Assembly (NCBI GenBank): GCA_944320355.1
Contig: CALUHC010000016.1
Coordinates: 1-64,000 of the forward strand
Origin: an uncultured Prevotella sp.
Lineage (GTDB): Bacteria > Bacteroidota > Bacteroidia > Bacteroidales > Bacteroidaceae
Length of the DNA: 64,000 nt
Direction: 5' to 3'
Shown in pieces: positions 44,840-53,172 of this stretch (its first letter is position 1; every line of letters starts with the position of its first letter). Below the pieces are notes generated by a model, which was not told the origin of the DNA, did not search any database, and was given only the letters and a program-made list of their open reading frames with translations. The translations under genes were made by a program, and so were the position numbers.

Positions 44840-45349
44840 ATGATGACAAGGACCATGCTTGCCGCAGCTCTGCTCGCCTTGACGCTGCTCGCCGGGTGCG
44901 AGAAATACGTGGTGGAGGGCGAAACCGATTCGGCCGAAAGCACCGGCCAGACCGCCAAAGACGTGATAAACGAGGACCCGTCGCAGATAGTCTACCTCAC
45001 CGTGGCCGAGGCGCAAGAGGTCGAGCTGGGCGAGGTGATATGCGTGCGAGGCTATGTTGTGGCGTCGTGCACCCGCAGCATGGGCAACGCCGACTTCATG
45101 GAGCCGTTTGAAGGCAGCACCGCCATAATACTTGCCGACGAGCCTGTAGACCTCGACGACTTCCAATACGCCACCGACGACAACCTCTTCCCCGTTTGCC
45201 TCACGGACTACAAGGACATACGGGCGGCCCTTAACCTCACAGACAACCCGCGCCTCTGGAACCGCCGGATATACATCACCGGCGTGAAATCTACGTATAT
45301 GCGCTGCCCCGGGCTGAAGAAGGTTTTGCGATACCAGATAGCCGACTGA
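44840..45349 (+). CDS. Lipoprotein, DUF6359-like
   Basis: 169 residues with a clear lipoprotein signal, MMTRTMLAAALLALTLLAGC (lipobox LAGC). The mature part VELGEVICVRGYVVASCTRSMGNADFMEPFEGSTAIILAD resembles the OB-fold-like DUF6359 domain found in Bacteroidota lipoproteins, where a ligand-binding role is only presumed. The family assignment is from memory. Confidence 0.65.
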   Translation: MMTRTMLAAALLALTLLAGCEKYVVEGETDSAESTGQTAKDVINEDPSQIVYLTVAEAQEVELGEVICVRGYVVASCTRSMGNADFMEPFEGSTAIILADEPVDLDDFQYATDDNLFPVCLTDYKDIRAALNLTDNPRLWNRRIYITGVKSTYMRCPGLKKVLRYQIAD

Positions 45350-45459
45350 CCGACGTCTGGGTGACAGTCAGCTCAGGCCTTTCGCTCCATTCCGGCGAAA
45401 GGTTTTTTTGCCTTGTCTTTTCAGCAGCTATGACACATGACACACCGCCGAAATCATTT

Positions 45460-45656
45460 AGCCCATATCGGTTATTAGAGTCCGGAACGATTTCATTCTG
45501 TTGTCGCGCAGATTGGCCGCCGTCTTTGTCAAGGGCATAGCGGGCTGCGTCGAGACAAAGCGGCAGGCAACCTGCAGGCAAGAGGTTGAATGCGTTTGGA
45601 AAGCCGACAACAAGCCAAGAAATAGGTATCCGGCGGTCTGATGGCTGATTTCGTTT
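45460..45656 (-). mobile_element. MITE-like element, copy 5
   Basis: The left end GCCCATATCGGTTATTAGAG and right end TCTGATGGCTGATTTCGTTT are diverged terminal repeats. The core aligns with 11851-12043 in the same orientation (GCATAGCGGGCTGCGTCGAG). Array element 8 begins directly at its right end, the same arrangement as copy 3 with array 3. Confidence 0.6.
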
Positions 45657-45872
45657 TAACTTTTTTATGTTAAAGACGGCGATGCCTGTCGCTTTGCCCA
45701 ACAGCCTGACAGCCAGCGTGTTGCGATATGTGCCGTTTCGGCCTGCGATATGTGCCGTTTCATCGCCCGAAACGGCACGTATCAGAACGCGAAACGCCCC
45801 GTTTCGCATCGCGAAGTGGCGCATACGGTAAAGCGATGTTCGGCGTGGCATTTTTAGTTGCATATTTGCAAG
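45655..45872 (+). repeat. Composite 22-bp array element 8
   Basis: The leader is TTAACTTTTTTATGTTAAAG, then CTGACAGCCAGCGTGTTGCG. Five units start at 45723, 45745, 45767, 45789 and 45811. The end is TTTTTAGTTGCATATTTGCA. Units 2 and 3 form a 15-bp hairpin (45747-45761 with 45769-45783). It lies upstream of the pncB -7 box. Confidence 0.75.
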
Positions 45873-45939
45873 TGTGCCGCAACGGCCGTGCTCCGGCTAA
45901 AAATGCAGTCGGAAGGAGTGGCTTTCGCAATATTATTGC

Positions 45940-45947
45940 TACCTTTG
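45940..45947 (+). promoter_or_regulatory. -7 box for pncB
   Basis: TACCTTTG followed by CA fits TAnnTTTG, 145 bases before the chosen pncB start. No -33 box is seen. Confidence 0.5.
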
Positions 45948-46092
45948 CAGATGCGTGCCCTGCGCATGATTCAGTTAGGGCAGGCACGCATACCGCCATT
46001 TTGATGGGCTGTTCAGATAAGCGGTACAGCAACGGGGAGCTTGGCAGGCAGGCATGGCAGCCTCACTGCGGCTTCTGGCAAAACATAGACAG

Positions 46093-47301
46093 ATGGAACA
46101 GATAATAAGACACTTTACCGACGACGACCTGTATAAGTTCACGATGTGTTGCGCCGTCATAGACAACTTTCCGCGCGCCCGGGTGAAATACTCGTTCACC
46201 GACCGCGACGGCACTGTATATCCGGACGGCTTCGCCCGCGAGCTTGAGGAACAGATAGCCGCGCTCGAAAGCCTGGAGATTACGGCCGACGAGATTGATT
46301 TCTTGCGCCGCAGGTGCTCGTTCATGCCAGGGTGGTTCTACACATACCTGAAGGGCTATCGCTTCGACCGTCGCTGGACACGGGCGTGGCAGGACGCTGA
46401 CGGCCGCCTTCACGTGGAGTTCGAGGGCAGCTGGGCGGAGACCATACTGCTCGAAGTGAAGGTGCTGGCCATCATCTCTGAGCTGTATTATGAGATGACG
46501 GGGCAGAGCCGCCTGTTCGACTACGGCGCTTACTACGCCAAGACCTACCACAAGGCCGAACGGCTGCTGGGCGCGGGCTGCGTGTACAGCGACTTCGGCA
46601 CGCGCCGGCGCGCTTCGTTCGCGGCCGAGGACACCGTGGTCAGGGCCATGAAGGACTGCTGTCGCAGCCGCGAGTGGCCGGGGCGCTTCGTCGGCACGAG
46701 CAACGTCTACCTGGCAATGAAGCACGACGTGCTGCCCATCGGCACGATGGCCCACGAGTTCGTGTGCGCCATAGGCGGAATGTATGGCCCGCAGATGGCC
46801 AACCACATAGCCATGAACCTGTGGCGGAACACTTTCCGCGGCGCCTTGGGAACTTATCTCTACGACAGCTACGGGTGGGATATCTTCAGCCTGAACTTCT
46901 CCGAAGACTTTGCCAACCTGTTCAAGGGGCTGCGCATCGACAGCGGCGACAACCGCGAGCAGCTGATGAAGATCGTGGAGAAATACCGCTCGCTCGGCAT
47001 CGACCCGCGCACAAAGCAGGTCATCTTCAGCAACGCCCTCGACACAGACAGCGCGATAGAGGTGCAGAAGTACGCCAGTGAGTGCTGCCAGCCGTCGTTC
47101 GGCATAGGCACACACTTCACGAACGACTTTGACGGGGTGAGGCCGCTCAACATCGTGATAAAGCTCGTGGCGGCCAAAATCACCGAGTCGTGGGCGTTCT
47201 ACAACGACACCTGCAAGCTGAGCGAGGACGAGGGCAAGCACACCGGGCGGCCCGACGTGGTGGCGAGGTTCATGCAGGCGTTGAACATGACGGCAGGCTG
47301 A
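46093..47301 (+). CDS. pncB: Nicotinate phosphoribosyltransferase
   Basis: 402 residues converting nicotinate and PRPP to nicotinate mononucleotide for NAD salvage. The start MEQIIRHFTDDDLYKFTMCCAV at 46093 matches the family N-terminus; the frame opens at 46054. Motifs are FGTRRRASFAAED, GTSNVYLAMKHDVLPIGTMAHEFV (phosphorylated-His region) and RIDSGDN. Length is normal. Confidence 0.95.
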   Translation: MEQIIRHFTDDDLYKFTMCCAVIDNFPRARVKYSFTDRDGTVYPDGFARELEEQIAALESLEITADEIDFLRRRCSFMPGWFYTYLKGYRFDRRWTRAWQDADGRLHVEFEGSWAETILLEVKVLAIISELYYEMTGQSRLFDYGAYYAKTYHKAERLLGAGCVYSDFGTRRRASFAAEDTVVRAMKDCCRSREWPGRFVGTSNVYLAMKHDVLPIGTMAHEFVCAIGGMYGPQMANHIAMNLWRNTFRGALGTYLYDSYGWDIFSLNFSEDFANLFKGLRIDSGDNREQLMKIVEKYRSLGIDPRTKQVIFSNALDTDSAIEVQKYASECCQPSFGIGTHFTNDFDGVRPLNIVIKLVAAKITESWAFYNDTCKLSEDEGKHTGRPDVVARFMQALNMTAG

Positions 47302-47700
47302 CGTGCCGGCGTAGGCTGGTTGGCGGTGCCAGTGGCGTGCGGCGCGTCACCGCCTTCGCCGTCTGGCCGCGGTGCAGTGTGTGAGCCGCGCTATGAGCCG
47401 GCCTGCCTGCTCGCCTTTCTTCTGCGATAGCCGTATGGGCGCGGCGCGTTGAAGCGGATGCGCCTGCTGGCCACCATCACTATACAGCCGCATATAAAGG
47501 GGCGGTTCTTGCCCGAACTGCTCATTCCCCTGCCGTGAATGAGCAGAGGCCGAAAGCCGTGATACTGCCGTGGAGCAAGACAAAGCAAAGTAGGAAAGAC
47601 TGTTTGGGAAAAGTGCGACGTGTCTGTTAAATTGTATATGTATGTAAAGAAAAAAGCGGAAACCCTTTATTTTCAAGGACTTCCGCTTGTTTTCTTTAGG
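47302..47700. other. Spacer between pncB and tRNA-His
   Basis: No recognised gene. A 44-codon minus-strand frame (47525-47391) is the only candidate; otherwise I see no repeat, terminator or promoter that I can support. Confidence 0.4.
47391..47525 (-). CDS. Possible small basic protein (44 aa)
   Basis: A minus-strand ATG at 47525 follows GCAGGGGA and opens MSSSGKNRPFICGCIVMVAS and then an Arg-rich tail. Codons are those preferred in neighbouring genes (CGC, ATA, AAC, GGC). No family is recognised and chance is a serious alternative in GC-rich DNA. Confidence 0.25.
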   Translation of the reverse strand: MSSSGKNRPFICGCIVMVASRRIRFNAPRPYGYRRRKASRQAGS

Positions 47701-47775
47701 GGTGGAGGGTGGGGCTCGAACCCACGACATTCAGAACCACAATCTGACGCTCTAACCAACTGAACTACATCCACC
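47701..47775 (-). tRNA. tRNA-His (anticodon GTG)
   Basis: The minus strand folds as a tRNA: acceptor GTGGATG/CCTCCAC with the extra G at -1, D stem GTTC/GAGC, anticodon stem TCAGA/TCTGA around TTGTGGT (anticodon GTG), and T arm GTGGG-TTCGAGC-CCCAC. CCA is not encoded. Position 6-67 is a T/C mismatch in the acceptor stem, which is unusual. Confidence 0.95.
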
Positions 47776-47799
47776 GTGTTGATTGCCTTAAAGCGAGTG

Positions 47800-47831
47800 C
47801 AAAGGTACGCGAATTATTTGAATTGGCCAAA
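47800..47831 (-). promoter_or_regulatory. Promoter of tRNA-His
   Basis: The minus strand reads TTTG (47831-47828), 20 bases, then TACCTTTG (47807-47800), 25 bases before the tRNA. Confidence 0.75.
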
Positions 47832-47860
47832 TAAATCGCGTACTTTTTCTCTCTTTTTTC

Positions 47861-48253
47861 TTATTTTGCCGGCTGTGCGGGAGCTTTTGGGGCTGCCGCA
47901 GGTGCTGTTTGCTGTGTGCCGTTAGCTGCCGGGGCACTCTCTTGTGTCTGGCTTGCGCCGAAGCCGGGCAGGTTGTTCGGGTTGGTTGTGGGGTTCTCAA
48001 CGCCTTCCATCACGGAGTGGTCGGTCTCGGCTGTTGGCGCCACATAGGCGCAGGCGATGCTGATGACGACCATTGCCACGGCAAGTCCCCATGTGGTCTT
48101 CTCGATGAAGTCTGTGGTCTTGCGCACGCCGCCTATCTGGTTGTACGACGCGAAGTTAGACGACAAGCCTCCGCCCTTGGACTCCTGTATGAGCACGATG
48201 CCTATCATGAGCAGTGCTGCCACGCAGATGAAGATTACTAATACTGTGTACAT
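47861..48253 (-). CDS. secG: Preprotein translocase subunit SecG
   Basis: 130 residues. There are two membrane segments (about 2-20 and 55-75) around the conserved loop IVLIQESKGGGLSSNF, characteristic of SecG. The C-terminal 50 residues are Ala/Pro/Gln-rich (TAPAAAPKAPAQPAK), as in many Bacteroidota SecG proteins. It is last in the operon begun at 50891. Confidence 0.93.
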   Translation of the reverse strand: MYTVLVIFICVAALLMIGIVLIQESKGGGLSSNFASYNQIGGVRKTTDFIEKTTWGLAVAMVVISIACAYVAPTAETDHSVMEGVENPTTNPNNLPGFGASQTQESAPAANGTQQTAPAAAPKAPAQPAK

Positions 48254-48262
48254 TTTTTGTTG

Positions 48263-49024
48263 TTATTTTTTGTTGTTGTTTATTATCAGTTTGTTCAAGA
48301 ATCTGATTTGGTCTGCAAAGTAAGCATTTTTTTTTGGATAATTCAAACTTAATCGCTGAATAATTTCCAATGCCTTTGAATATCGTCCTTGTTTTATGTA
48401 TATGCGGGCCAGTGTCTCTGTGAAATAGCCTTCGTCGCCGTCCTTGTCGCCCTCGCCGTTGTTGTCGTCGATTTCGGGCACGAGTTGTGGCGTGTCGTTG
48501 AGCACAATCTTGCCCTTGTCGTTCTCTATGAAGCTGTCTATGAGGCTCTGCCCTTTTAGTGGTGGCGCTTCGTTGTCTCTGTCTTGGCTGTATTCTTCCT
48601 CGCTTTCGAGCAGGTAGGCCACATAGTCCACGGCTGCGTCGGCCGGGGTTGGGCGGCGTTTTTTCTTTTCCTTTGCCTCTTCTTCCTTTTCTTCTTTGGG
48701 TATTGATTCGAGGAAGTTGTCTATCAGTGATATGGTGCGGTTGCCTTTTTCCTCCTTTGTCTCATTGGCTTGCTCGGCCTTTTGTGGCTTTATGCGGTAG
48801 TGGGCGGCTTCCACGAGGCGGAATATCACCGTGCGGTCGGTGATGTAGATGGCGGCCCGGCGCAGCTCTTCGTCGAACGACGGGTCGTGCAGCAGGTAGA
48901 GGTTCTGTAGCATGAGCAGGCGCGCCGTCTGGAAGTAGGGGTACAGAGCCAGCATTGACCGCAGCTCGTAGAGTGTGTCGCGGTCAAGTTGCTCGGGGTG
49001 GTTTATCAGCTCTGTTATCTCCAT
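48263..49024 (-). CDS. Conserved protein with C-terminal TPR-like repeats
   Basis: 253 residues, cytoplasmic. The N-terminal helical region is MEITELINHPEQLDRDTLYELRSMLALYPYFQTARLLML. The middle is low-complexity and charged (EEKEEEAKEKKKRRPTPADA). The C-terminus (FTETLARIYIKQGRYSKALEIIQRLSLNYPKKNAYFADQI) is a TPR-type helix pair. As I recall, it is conserved between secG and lptE in Bacteroidota; its role is unknown. Confidence 0.75.
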   Translation of the reverse strand: MEITELINHPEQLDRDTLYELRSMLALYPYFQTARLLMLQNLYLLHDPSFDEELRRAAIYITDRTVIFRLVEAAHYRIKPQKAEQANETKEEKGNRTISLIDNFLESIPKEEKEEEAKEKKKRRPTPADAAVDYVAYLLESEEEYSQDRDNEAPPLKGQSLIDSFIENDKGKIVLNDTPQLVPEIDDNNGEGDKDGDEGYFTETLARIYIKQGRYSKALEIIQRLSLNYPKKNAYFADQIRFLNKLIINNNKK

Positions 49025-49050
49025 ATATGTTCCGTGGGGTGGGGGATTGC

Positions 49051-49611
49051 TTACCAGTTTGCCACGGTGGCGTTGAATATCTGGTCTGTTATCTCTTCTA
49101 CCATCTGTGTCACCAGCTCTTCTTGCACGGCGTTCAGTGTCTGGGTATTCTCGTATGTGGCCGATGCCGTGAACTGCCGCTCGAAGTCTTCGGTGTGGTT
49201 CTTGTTGTTGGTGAAGCGTACGTTGACTGTCATGGACAGCTCTGTCTGCGCTGAGTAGCCTTCGCTCGACACCGACTTGTTGCGCTGGTCGTAGCGTGTT
49301 ATCTCGCCTTCTATCTTCAGGTCGCCGTCACGTCTCACCTGTATCAGCCTTGTGTGGTTGGCGAACTGGTCTTTGAGCTGGTTGTTGAAGATGCTGGCCA
49401 TGGGTCCCCACACGTAGCTGGCGCGTATGGGGAAGTCGGCTATCTGTATTGTCTTGGTCTGCGAGTAGTCTATGCTGGCTCCGTTGAACTTGTAGGAGAT
49501 GGAGCACGACGGCAGCGACAGGCAGGCCGCGCACAGCACTGCGGCGCGCAGGCGTGCGCCTGTGGCCGTGGCGTGTGGTATGTGGCGTATGAGTGATGCT
49601 ATACTTTTCAT
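49051..49611 (-). CDS. lptE: LptE-like LPS assembly lipoprotein
   Basis: 186 residues. The N-terminal signal has a lipobox cysteine in LPSCSISYKFNGASIDYSQT. The mature domain (TIQIADFPIRASYVWGPMASIFNNQLKDQFANHTRLIQV, EIEGEITRYD-like core, VEEITDQIFNATVANW) matches the Bacteroidota LptE family, which plugs LptD in the outer membrane for LPS insertion. The likely start could also be one of the later in-frame ATGs. Confidence 0.85.
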   Translation of the reverse strand: MKSIASLIRHIPHATATGARLRAAVLCAACLSLPSCSISYKFNGASIDYSQTKTIQIADFPIRASYVWGPMASIFNNQLKDQFANHTRLIQVRRDGDLKIEGEITRYDQRNKSVSSEGYSAQTELSMTVNVRFTNNKNHTEDFERQFTASATYENTQTLNAVQEELVTQMVEEITDQIFNATVANW

Positions 49612-49658
49612 TTTTGTTTTGTGCGGCGCTTGGCTCCTGGTGCTGGTTTGCTGCTGGC

Positions 49659-50891
49659 TCAGTCAAGTCCGTATTGCTTTATGCGGCGGTAGAGCGTGCG
49701 GTCTGATATGCCCAGCTCTTGCGCGGCTTTCTTGCGGTTCCCGCCGTTGCGCTCCAGCGCTTTCTCCAGCATCTGGCGGCTCATGGTGTCGAGGTTGAGC
49801 GTCTCCGGCTCCACGTATTCCTCGGCTATGGCGTCCTCGGCGGCGGGCTTTGGCTGCGGCTGCATATAGAAGTGCTGCTGTATGGTTGCCGGGGTGTTGC
49901 CCAGCGGCTCGGCTTTGTCCCCTTCGGCTATGATGGCGCGCCCTCCTGCTTCTCCTATCTGGTTTTTCAGTTGCGACAGTTCGCGGCGCAGCTCGTTCAC
50001 GTTGCCACGCAGCTCGAACAGTATCTTGTACAGAATCTCGCGCTCCGACTCGAAGCTGTGGTCGCTGCCGGGATGGATGGTGGCCAGCTGCGTGCTCTCC
50101 TGGTCTTGCGGAATGAAGCGGGCCAGCGTCTCGGCTGTGATTGTCCGCTCGGGGCTTAGTATGGATATCTGTTCCGTTATGTTCTTCAGCTGGCGCACGT
50201 TGCCTGGCCACTTGTACTTCATGAGCATCAGCTTGGCCTCGTCGGTCAGCGTCACTTTTTCCATGCGGTACTTCTCTGCCATCTGCATGGCGAAGAGGCG
50301 GAACAGCAGCACGATGTCTTCGCCGCGGTCGCGGAGCGGCGGCATCTGTATGGGGATGGAGTTGAGGCGGTAGTACAGGTCTTCGCGGAAGCGGCCTTCG
50401 CTTATGGCCTTGCGTATGTTCACGTTGGTGGCGGCCACTATCCTCACGTCGGTCTTTCTCACCTCGGTGGCTCCCACGGGTATGTATTCGCCCGTTTCGA
50501 GCACTCGCAGCAGCCGTGCCTGCGTGGCCAGGGGCAGCTCGCCCACCTCGTCGAGGAACAGCGTTCCCTTGTTTGCCACGCCGAAGTAGCCCGGGCTGTC
50601 GTTTATCGCGCCGGTGAACGACCCCTTGACGTGGCCGAACAGCTCGCTGTCTATGGTGCCTTCGGGTATCGAGCCGCAGTTTATGGCGAAGTACTTCTCG
50701 CGGCGGCGCGGCGAGTTGTCGTGTATCACGCGCGGTATTATCTCCTTGCCCACGCCGCTCTCGCCGATGATGAGCACACTGAGGTCGGTCGGTGCCACCT
50801 GCAGGGCGACATCGAGCACATGGTTCAGAGCGGGGCAGTTGCCCACTATGTTGTACCTCTGCTTGACGCTTTGCAATTCTGTTGCCTTCAT
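49659..50891 (-). CDS. Sigma-54 interaction-type transcriptional regulator
   Basis: About 410 residues. The AAA+ domain (about 15-245) has IIGESGVGKE (Walker A), HVKGSFTGAINDSPG (GAFTGA loop with Ser at position 2), LFLDEVGELP (Walker B) and RFREDLYYRLN. The Fis-type helix-turn-helix at the C-terminus is GNRKKAAQELGISDRTLYRRIKQ. There is no receiver or GAF domain, so activity is probably set by level or by a partner. The start at 50891 follows from homology; 26 further codons are open upstream. Confidence 0.88.
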   Translation of the reverse strand: MKATELQSVKQRYNIVGNCPALNHVLDVALQVAPTDLSVLIIGESGVGKEIIPRVIHDNSPRRREKYFAINCGSIPEGTIDSELFGHVKGSFTGAINDSPGYFGVANKGTLFLDEVGELPLATQARLLRVLETGEYIPVGATEVRKTDVRIVAATNVNIRKAISEGRFREDLYYRLNSIPIQMPPLRDRGEDIVLLFRLFAMQMAEKYRMEKVTLTDEAKLMLMKYKWPGNVRQLKNITEQISILSPERTITAETLARFIPQDQESTQLATIHPGSDHSFESEREILYKILFELRGNVNELRRELSQLKNQIGEAGGRAIIAEGDKAEPLGNTPATIQQHFYMQPQPKPAAEDAIAEEYVEPETLNLDTMSRQMLEKALERNGGNRKKAAQELGISDRTLYRRIKQYGLD

Positions 50892-50966
50892 TTGTCGTGT
50901 GCTGGCAGTGCCTTGTGGCGGCGCGCGGCGACAATCCGCTCCGCTCACGCAGGCGCATATCTCCTG

Positions 50967-50974
50967 CAAAGTTA
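50967..50974 (-). promoter_or_regulatory. -7 box for the sigma-54 regulator/lptE/secG operon
   Basis: The minus strand reads TAACTTTG followed by C, 76 bases before the regulator start. No -33 box is visible. Confidence 0.5.
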
Positions 50975-51045
50975 CACATTTTATCTGACATAGCGCACAG
51001 GCGGCGGTGAATTTTGAGGGTAAAGGTGAAAAAGCCGCCCCCTCA

Positions 51046-51265
51046 AAAGTTAAAAGTTAAAAGGTAAAAGGTAAAAAAGCCATACGGAAGAGACTTGGAG
51101 GCAGACTTTAAAAGTAAAATGGTAAAAGGGTAAAAAGGTAAAATGCCATGCGGAAGAGACTTGGCTGTTATGCGCAAAAGCTATTGTCTGAACTCCTGCA
51201 ACTCCTGGGCTCCTGTCTCCTAAACTGCCGTCTGCACTCCTGTCTCCGGTCTCCTGCCTCCTGAA
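51046..51265. repeat. Simple-sequence tracts (AAAAGTT and CTCCTGT types)
   Basis: AAAAGTTAAAAGTTAAAAGG (51046 on) runs with a 7-bp period, followed by GCCATACGGAAGAGACTTGG, which recurs as GCCATGCGGAAGAGACTTGG about 65 bases later. Then come CTCCTG-based units (about 51188-51262). No frame is conserved. This kind of tract often varies in length between strains. Confidence 0.6.
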
Positions 51266-51458
51266 ATTTAACACTTCGGAAACCGGCGAAATAGAAAACG
51301 AAAAACGCCGTGCGATGAAATATCTTGACAAAAACGCCGCCTTGTTGCGCCAAACGTGCCGTTTCGGATTGCGAAACGGCACGTTTGGGAGTGCGAAACG
51401 GCACGTTTGGGAGTGCGATACATCCTGTTTTGCAAGGCAAAACGGCGCATATTGCAGG
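51266..51458 (+). repeat. 22-bp array element 9 with leader
   Basis: The leader is AATTTAACACTTCGGAAACC then GGCGAAATAGAAAACGAAAA, close to the leader of element 4. Five units start at 51349, 51371, 51393, 51415 and 51437; units 2 and 3 are identical. It lies between the sigma-54 regulator start and the ADP-ribosyl-hydrolase gene end. Confidence 0.7.
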
Positions 51459-51723
51459 TCGTTTTGGGGCAAAAAACGCGGTTTTCGGTCGCTTTTCGGC
51501 AGATATCAGGGTGGCGTTTGTTGTACATTTCTCACGAATCTTCCATAACTCCCGTGGCTTACAGGATGTTACGGCTGCACGCCCATTTTCGCGTTATTTG
51601 CGGGCTGAATTACCCTTTTCCGCGAAAACGCGATTCTCGGAGGCCTTCGCGCTGCGGAAATTAACATTATTGACATCATTTAAGTCATGGCGGCGCAATT
51701 GTCGCCCAGGGTGTTTGGGCGGC

Positions 51724-52929
51724 TTATGGCTGCCGCTTTCTCATCACCTTGCGGGCGAATGCGCCCATCACCTCCTTGAACTCGTCGGGCAGTCGGCTCA
51801 TCACTTCGCCGGCAATCTCTGCCGGCACACCGCCGTAATAGGCTTCGGCTATGCTCCCGGCTATGGCTCCCTGCGTGTCGGCATCGCCGCCGAGCGACAC
51901 GGCCAGCCGCACCGCGCTCTCAAAGTCGGTGCTGTCGAGGAAGGCGATGATGGCCTCCGGCACCGAGCCTTGGCAGGTCACGTCGAATGAGTAGGCGGGG
52001 CGTATCTCGTCGCACGTGCGGTGCAGGCCGTAGCCGAAGTCTGCTTCCACCCGCATTCTCATCTCCTCTTTGGTGCAGCCCGTGCGGGCAAGGAATATGC
52101 ATGCCGCCGTGGCCTGCGCTCCCTTGATGCCCTCCGGGTGGTTGTGGGTCACGGCTGCGCTCTCCTCGGCCTTCTGCAGGGTCTCTTCGAGGGTGCCGAA
52201 AGCCCAGCCCACGGGGCTCACGCGCATGGCCGACCCGTTGCCGAAGCTGTTGTATGGCTGCGGGTCGCCAGAGGCTATCCATCGGTTGAACATTCCGCCA
52301 TATCCCGCCGCGTAGCGCCTGCCGTAGCCCTGCATCACGCGGGCGAGGTCGCCGCCATTGGTCAGCCAGTCGGCCACGGCCACCGTCATCACCGTGTCGT
52401 CGGTGAAAGCGGCGCGTGCCGGAAACAGCTCGAACGCTGTTGACTTCACCGGGCGGAACTCATGGACAGAGCCAATGATGTCGCCTGCCATTGCGCCGAT
52501 GGGGAACTCTGCGCCGCCCAGCATCGCGTCGAGAAACTCTTGCGGCAGACTGACGTTGGCCAACGCCGCCGCCCCGGCGAACAGCGGGGCTATGTCGCTG
52601 TCGCTGAACCCGGCTATGCCGCAGCCTATCCGCGTGACGAGGAAGTGCAGCCCGGGGTGATCCGCCGCAAAAGCCGTAAACTCGTCAACGTAGGGGCGTA
52701 TCGTCTCCACGCCGCCCTGCATCGTGGGTATGGCATACGACTGCCCTTGCAGACCCGTGCCGCGCCCCCACACCGCGCCGAAGAGGCGCATGGCCGTGAG
52801 CGCGGCCCCGCCCCCGTGCGCCCCCTGCAGGTTGCTCCCGAACACGAAGACCTCGTTCTCCTTCAGTTCCTTGACGTATGCCGGCGTTATGCCACACCGT
52901 CTCGCGCTCTTGTCTCCTTTTGTTTCCAT
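51724..52929 (-). CDS. Macro-like domain fused to ADP-ribosylglycohydrolase
   Basis: 401 residues, cytoplasmic. Residues about 15-135 (EVFVFGSNLQGAHGGGAALT, then RIGCGIAGFSDSDIAPLF) look like a macro-type or related ADP-ribose-binding fold found in phage-type proteins. Residues about 140-400 are a DraG-type ADP-ribosylglycohydrolase with metal-site motifs GAMAGDIIGSVHEF, FTDDTVMT and LGGDADTQGAIAGS. The pair suggests removal of ADP-ribose from a protein or nucleic acid, or ADP-ribose metabolite repair. No toxin or ADP-ribosyltransferase gene is next to it. Confidence 0.8.
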   Translation of the reverse strand: METKGDKSARRCGITPAYVKELKENEVFVFGSNLQGAHGGGAALTAMRLFGAVWGRGTGLQGQSYAIPTMQGGVETIRPYVDEFTAFAADHPGLHFLVTRIGCGIAGFSDSDIAPLFAGAAALANVSLPQEFLDAMLGGAEFPIGAMAGDIIGSVHEFRPVKSTAFELFPARAAFTDDTVMTVAVADWLTNGGDLARVMQGYGRRYAAGYGGMFNRWIASGDPQPYNSFGNGSAMRVSPVGWAFGTLEETLQKAEESAAVTHNHPEGIKGAQATAACIFLARTGCTKEEMRMRVEADFGYGLHRTCDEIRPAYSFDVTCQGSVPEAIIAFLDSTDFESAVRLAVSLGGDADTQGAIAGSIAEAYYGGVPAEIAGEVMSRLPDEFKEVMGAFARKVMRKRQP

Positions 52930-52967
52930 TGCTTTTTGTATGTTGTCTTAGGGTTTGCCTGTTTGTG

Positions 52968-52975
52968 CAAAAATA
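52968..52975 (-). promoter_or_regulatory. -7 box for the ADP-ribosylglycohydrolase gene
   Basis: The minus strand reads TATTTTTG followed by C, 39 bases before the start. The -33 position is not matched. Confidence 0.45.
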
Positions 52976-53116
52976 CGCTTTTTGCCCGACGCATCCCCAA
53001 CGTGCAACCTATATTTAGGATAATTTGTGCTTTGCGCCATATATAAATATGTATATGGGCCATCGGGGCGTTGCGAACATTTTCATCAAACGCATAAATA
53101 AAAGATTCGGAAAAGT

Positions 53117-53147
53117 TTTGTCGTTTGTATTAAAAATGGTAACTTTG
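53117..53147 (+). promoter_or_regulatory. Promoter of infC-rpmI-rplT
   Basis: TTTG (53117-53120), 19 bases, then TAACTTTG (53140-53147) match both promoter boxes. The leader to infC is short (about 20 bases). Confidence 0.85.
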
Positions 53148-53172
53148 CACCCGATTTCCATAAAATAGTTGA

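Larger units (their letters stand above)
50892..51723. other. Repeat-rich intergenic region
   Basis: No gene is supported. It contains a -7 box (50974-50967), heptamer and CTCCTGT simple repeats (51046-51265) and array element 9 (51266-51458). The last 250 bases are unremarkable. Confidence 0.55.
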
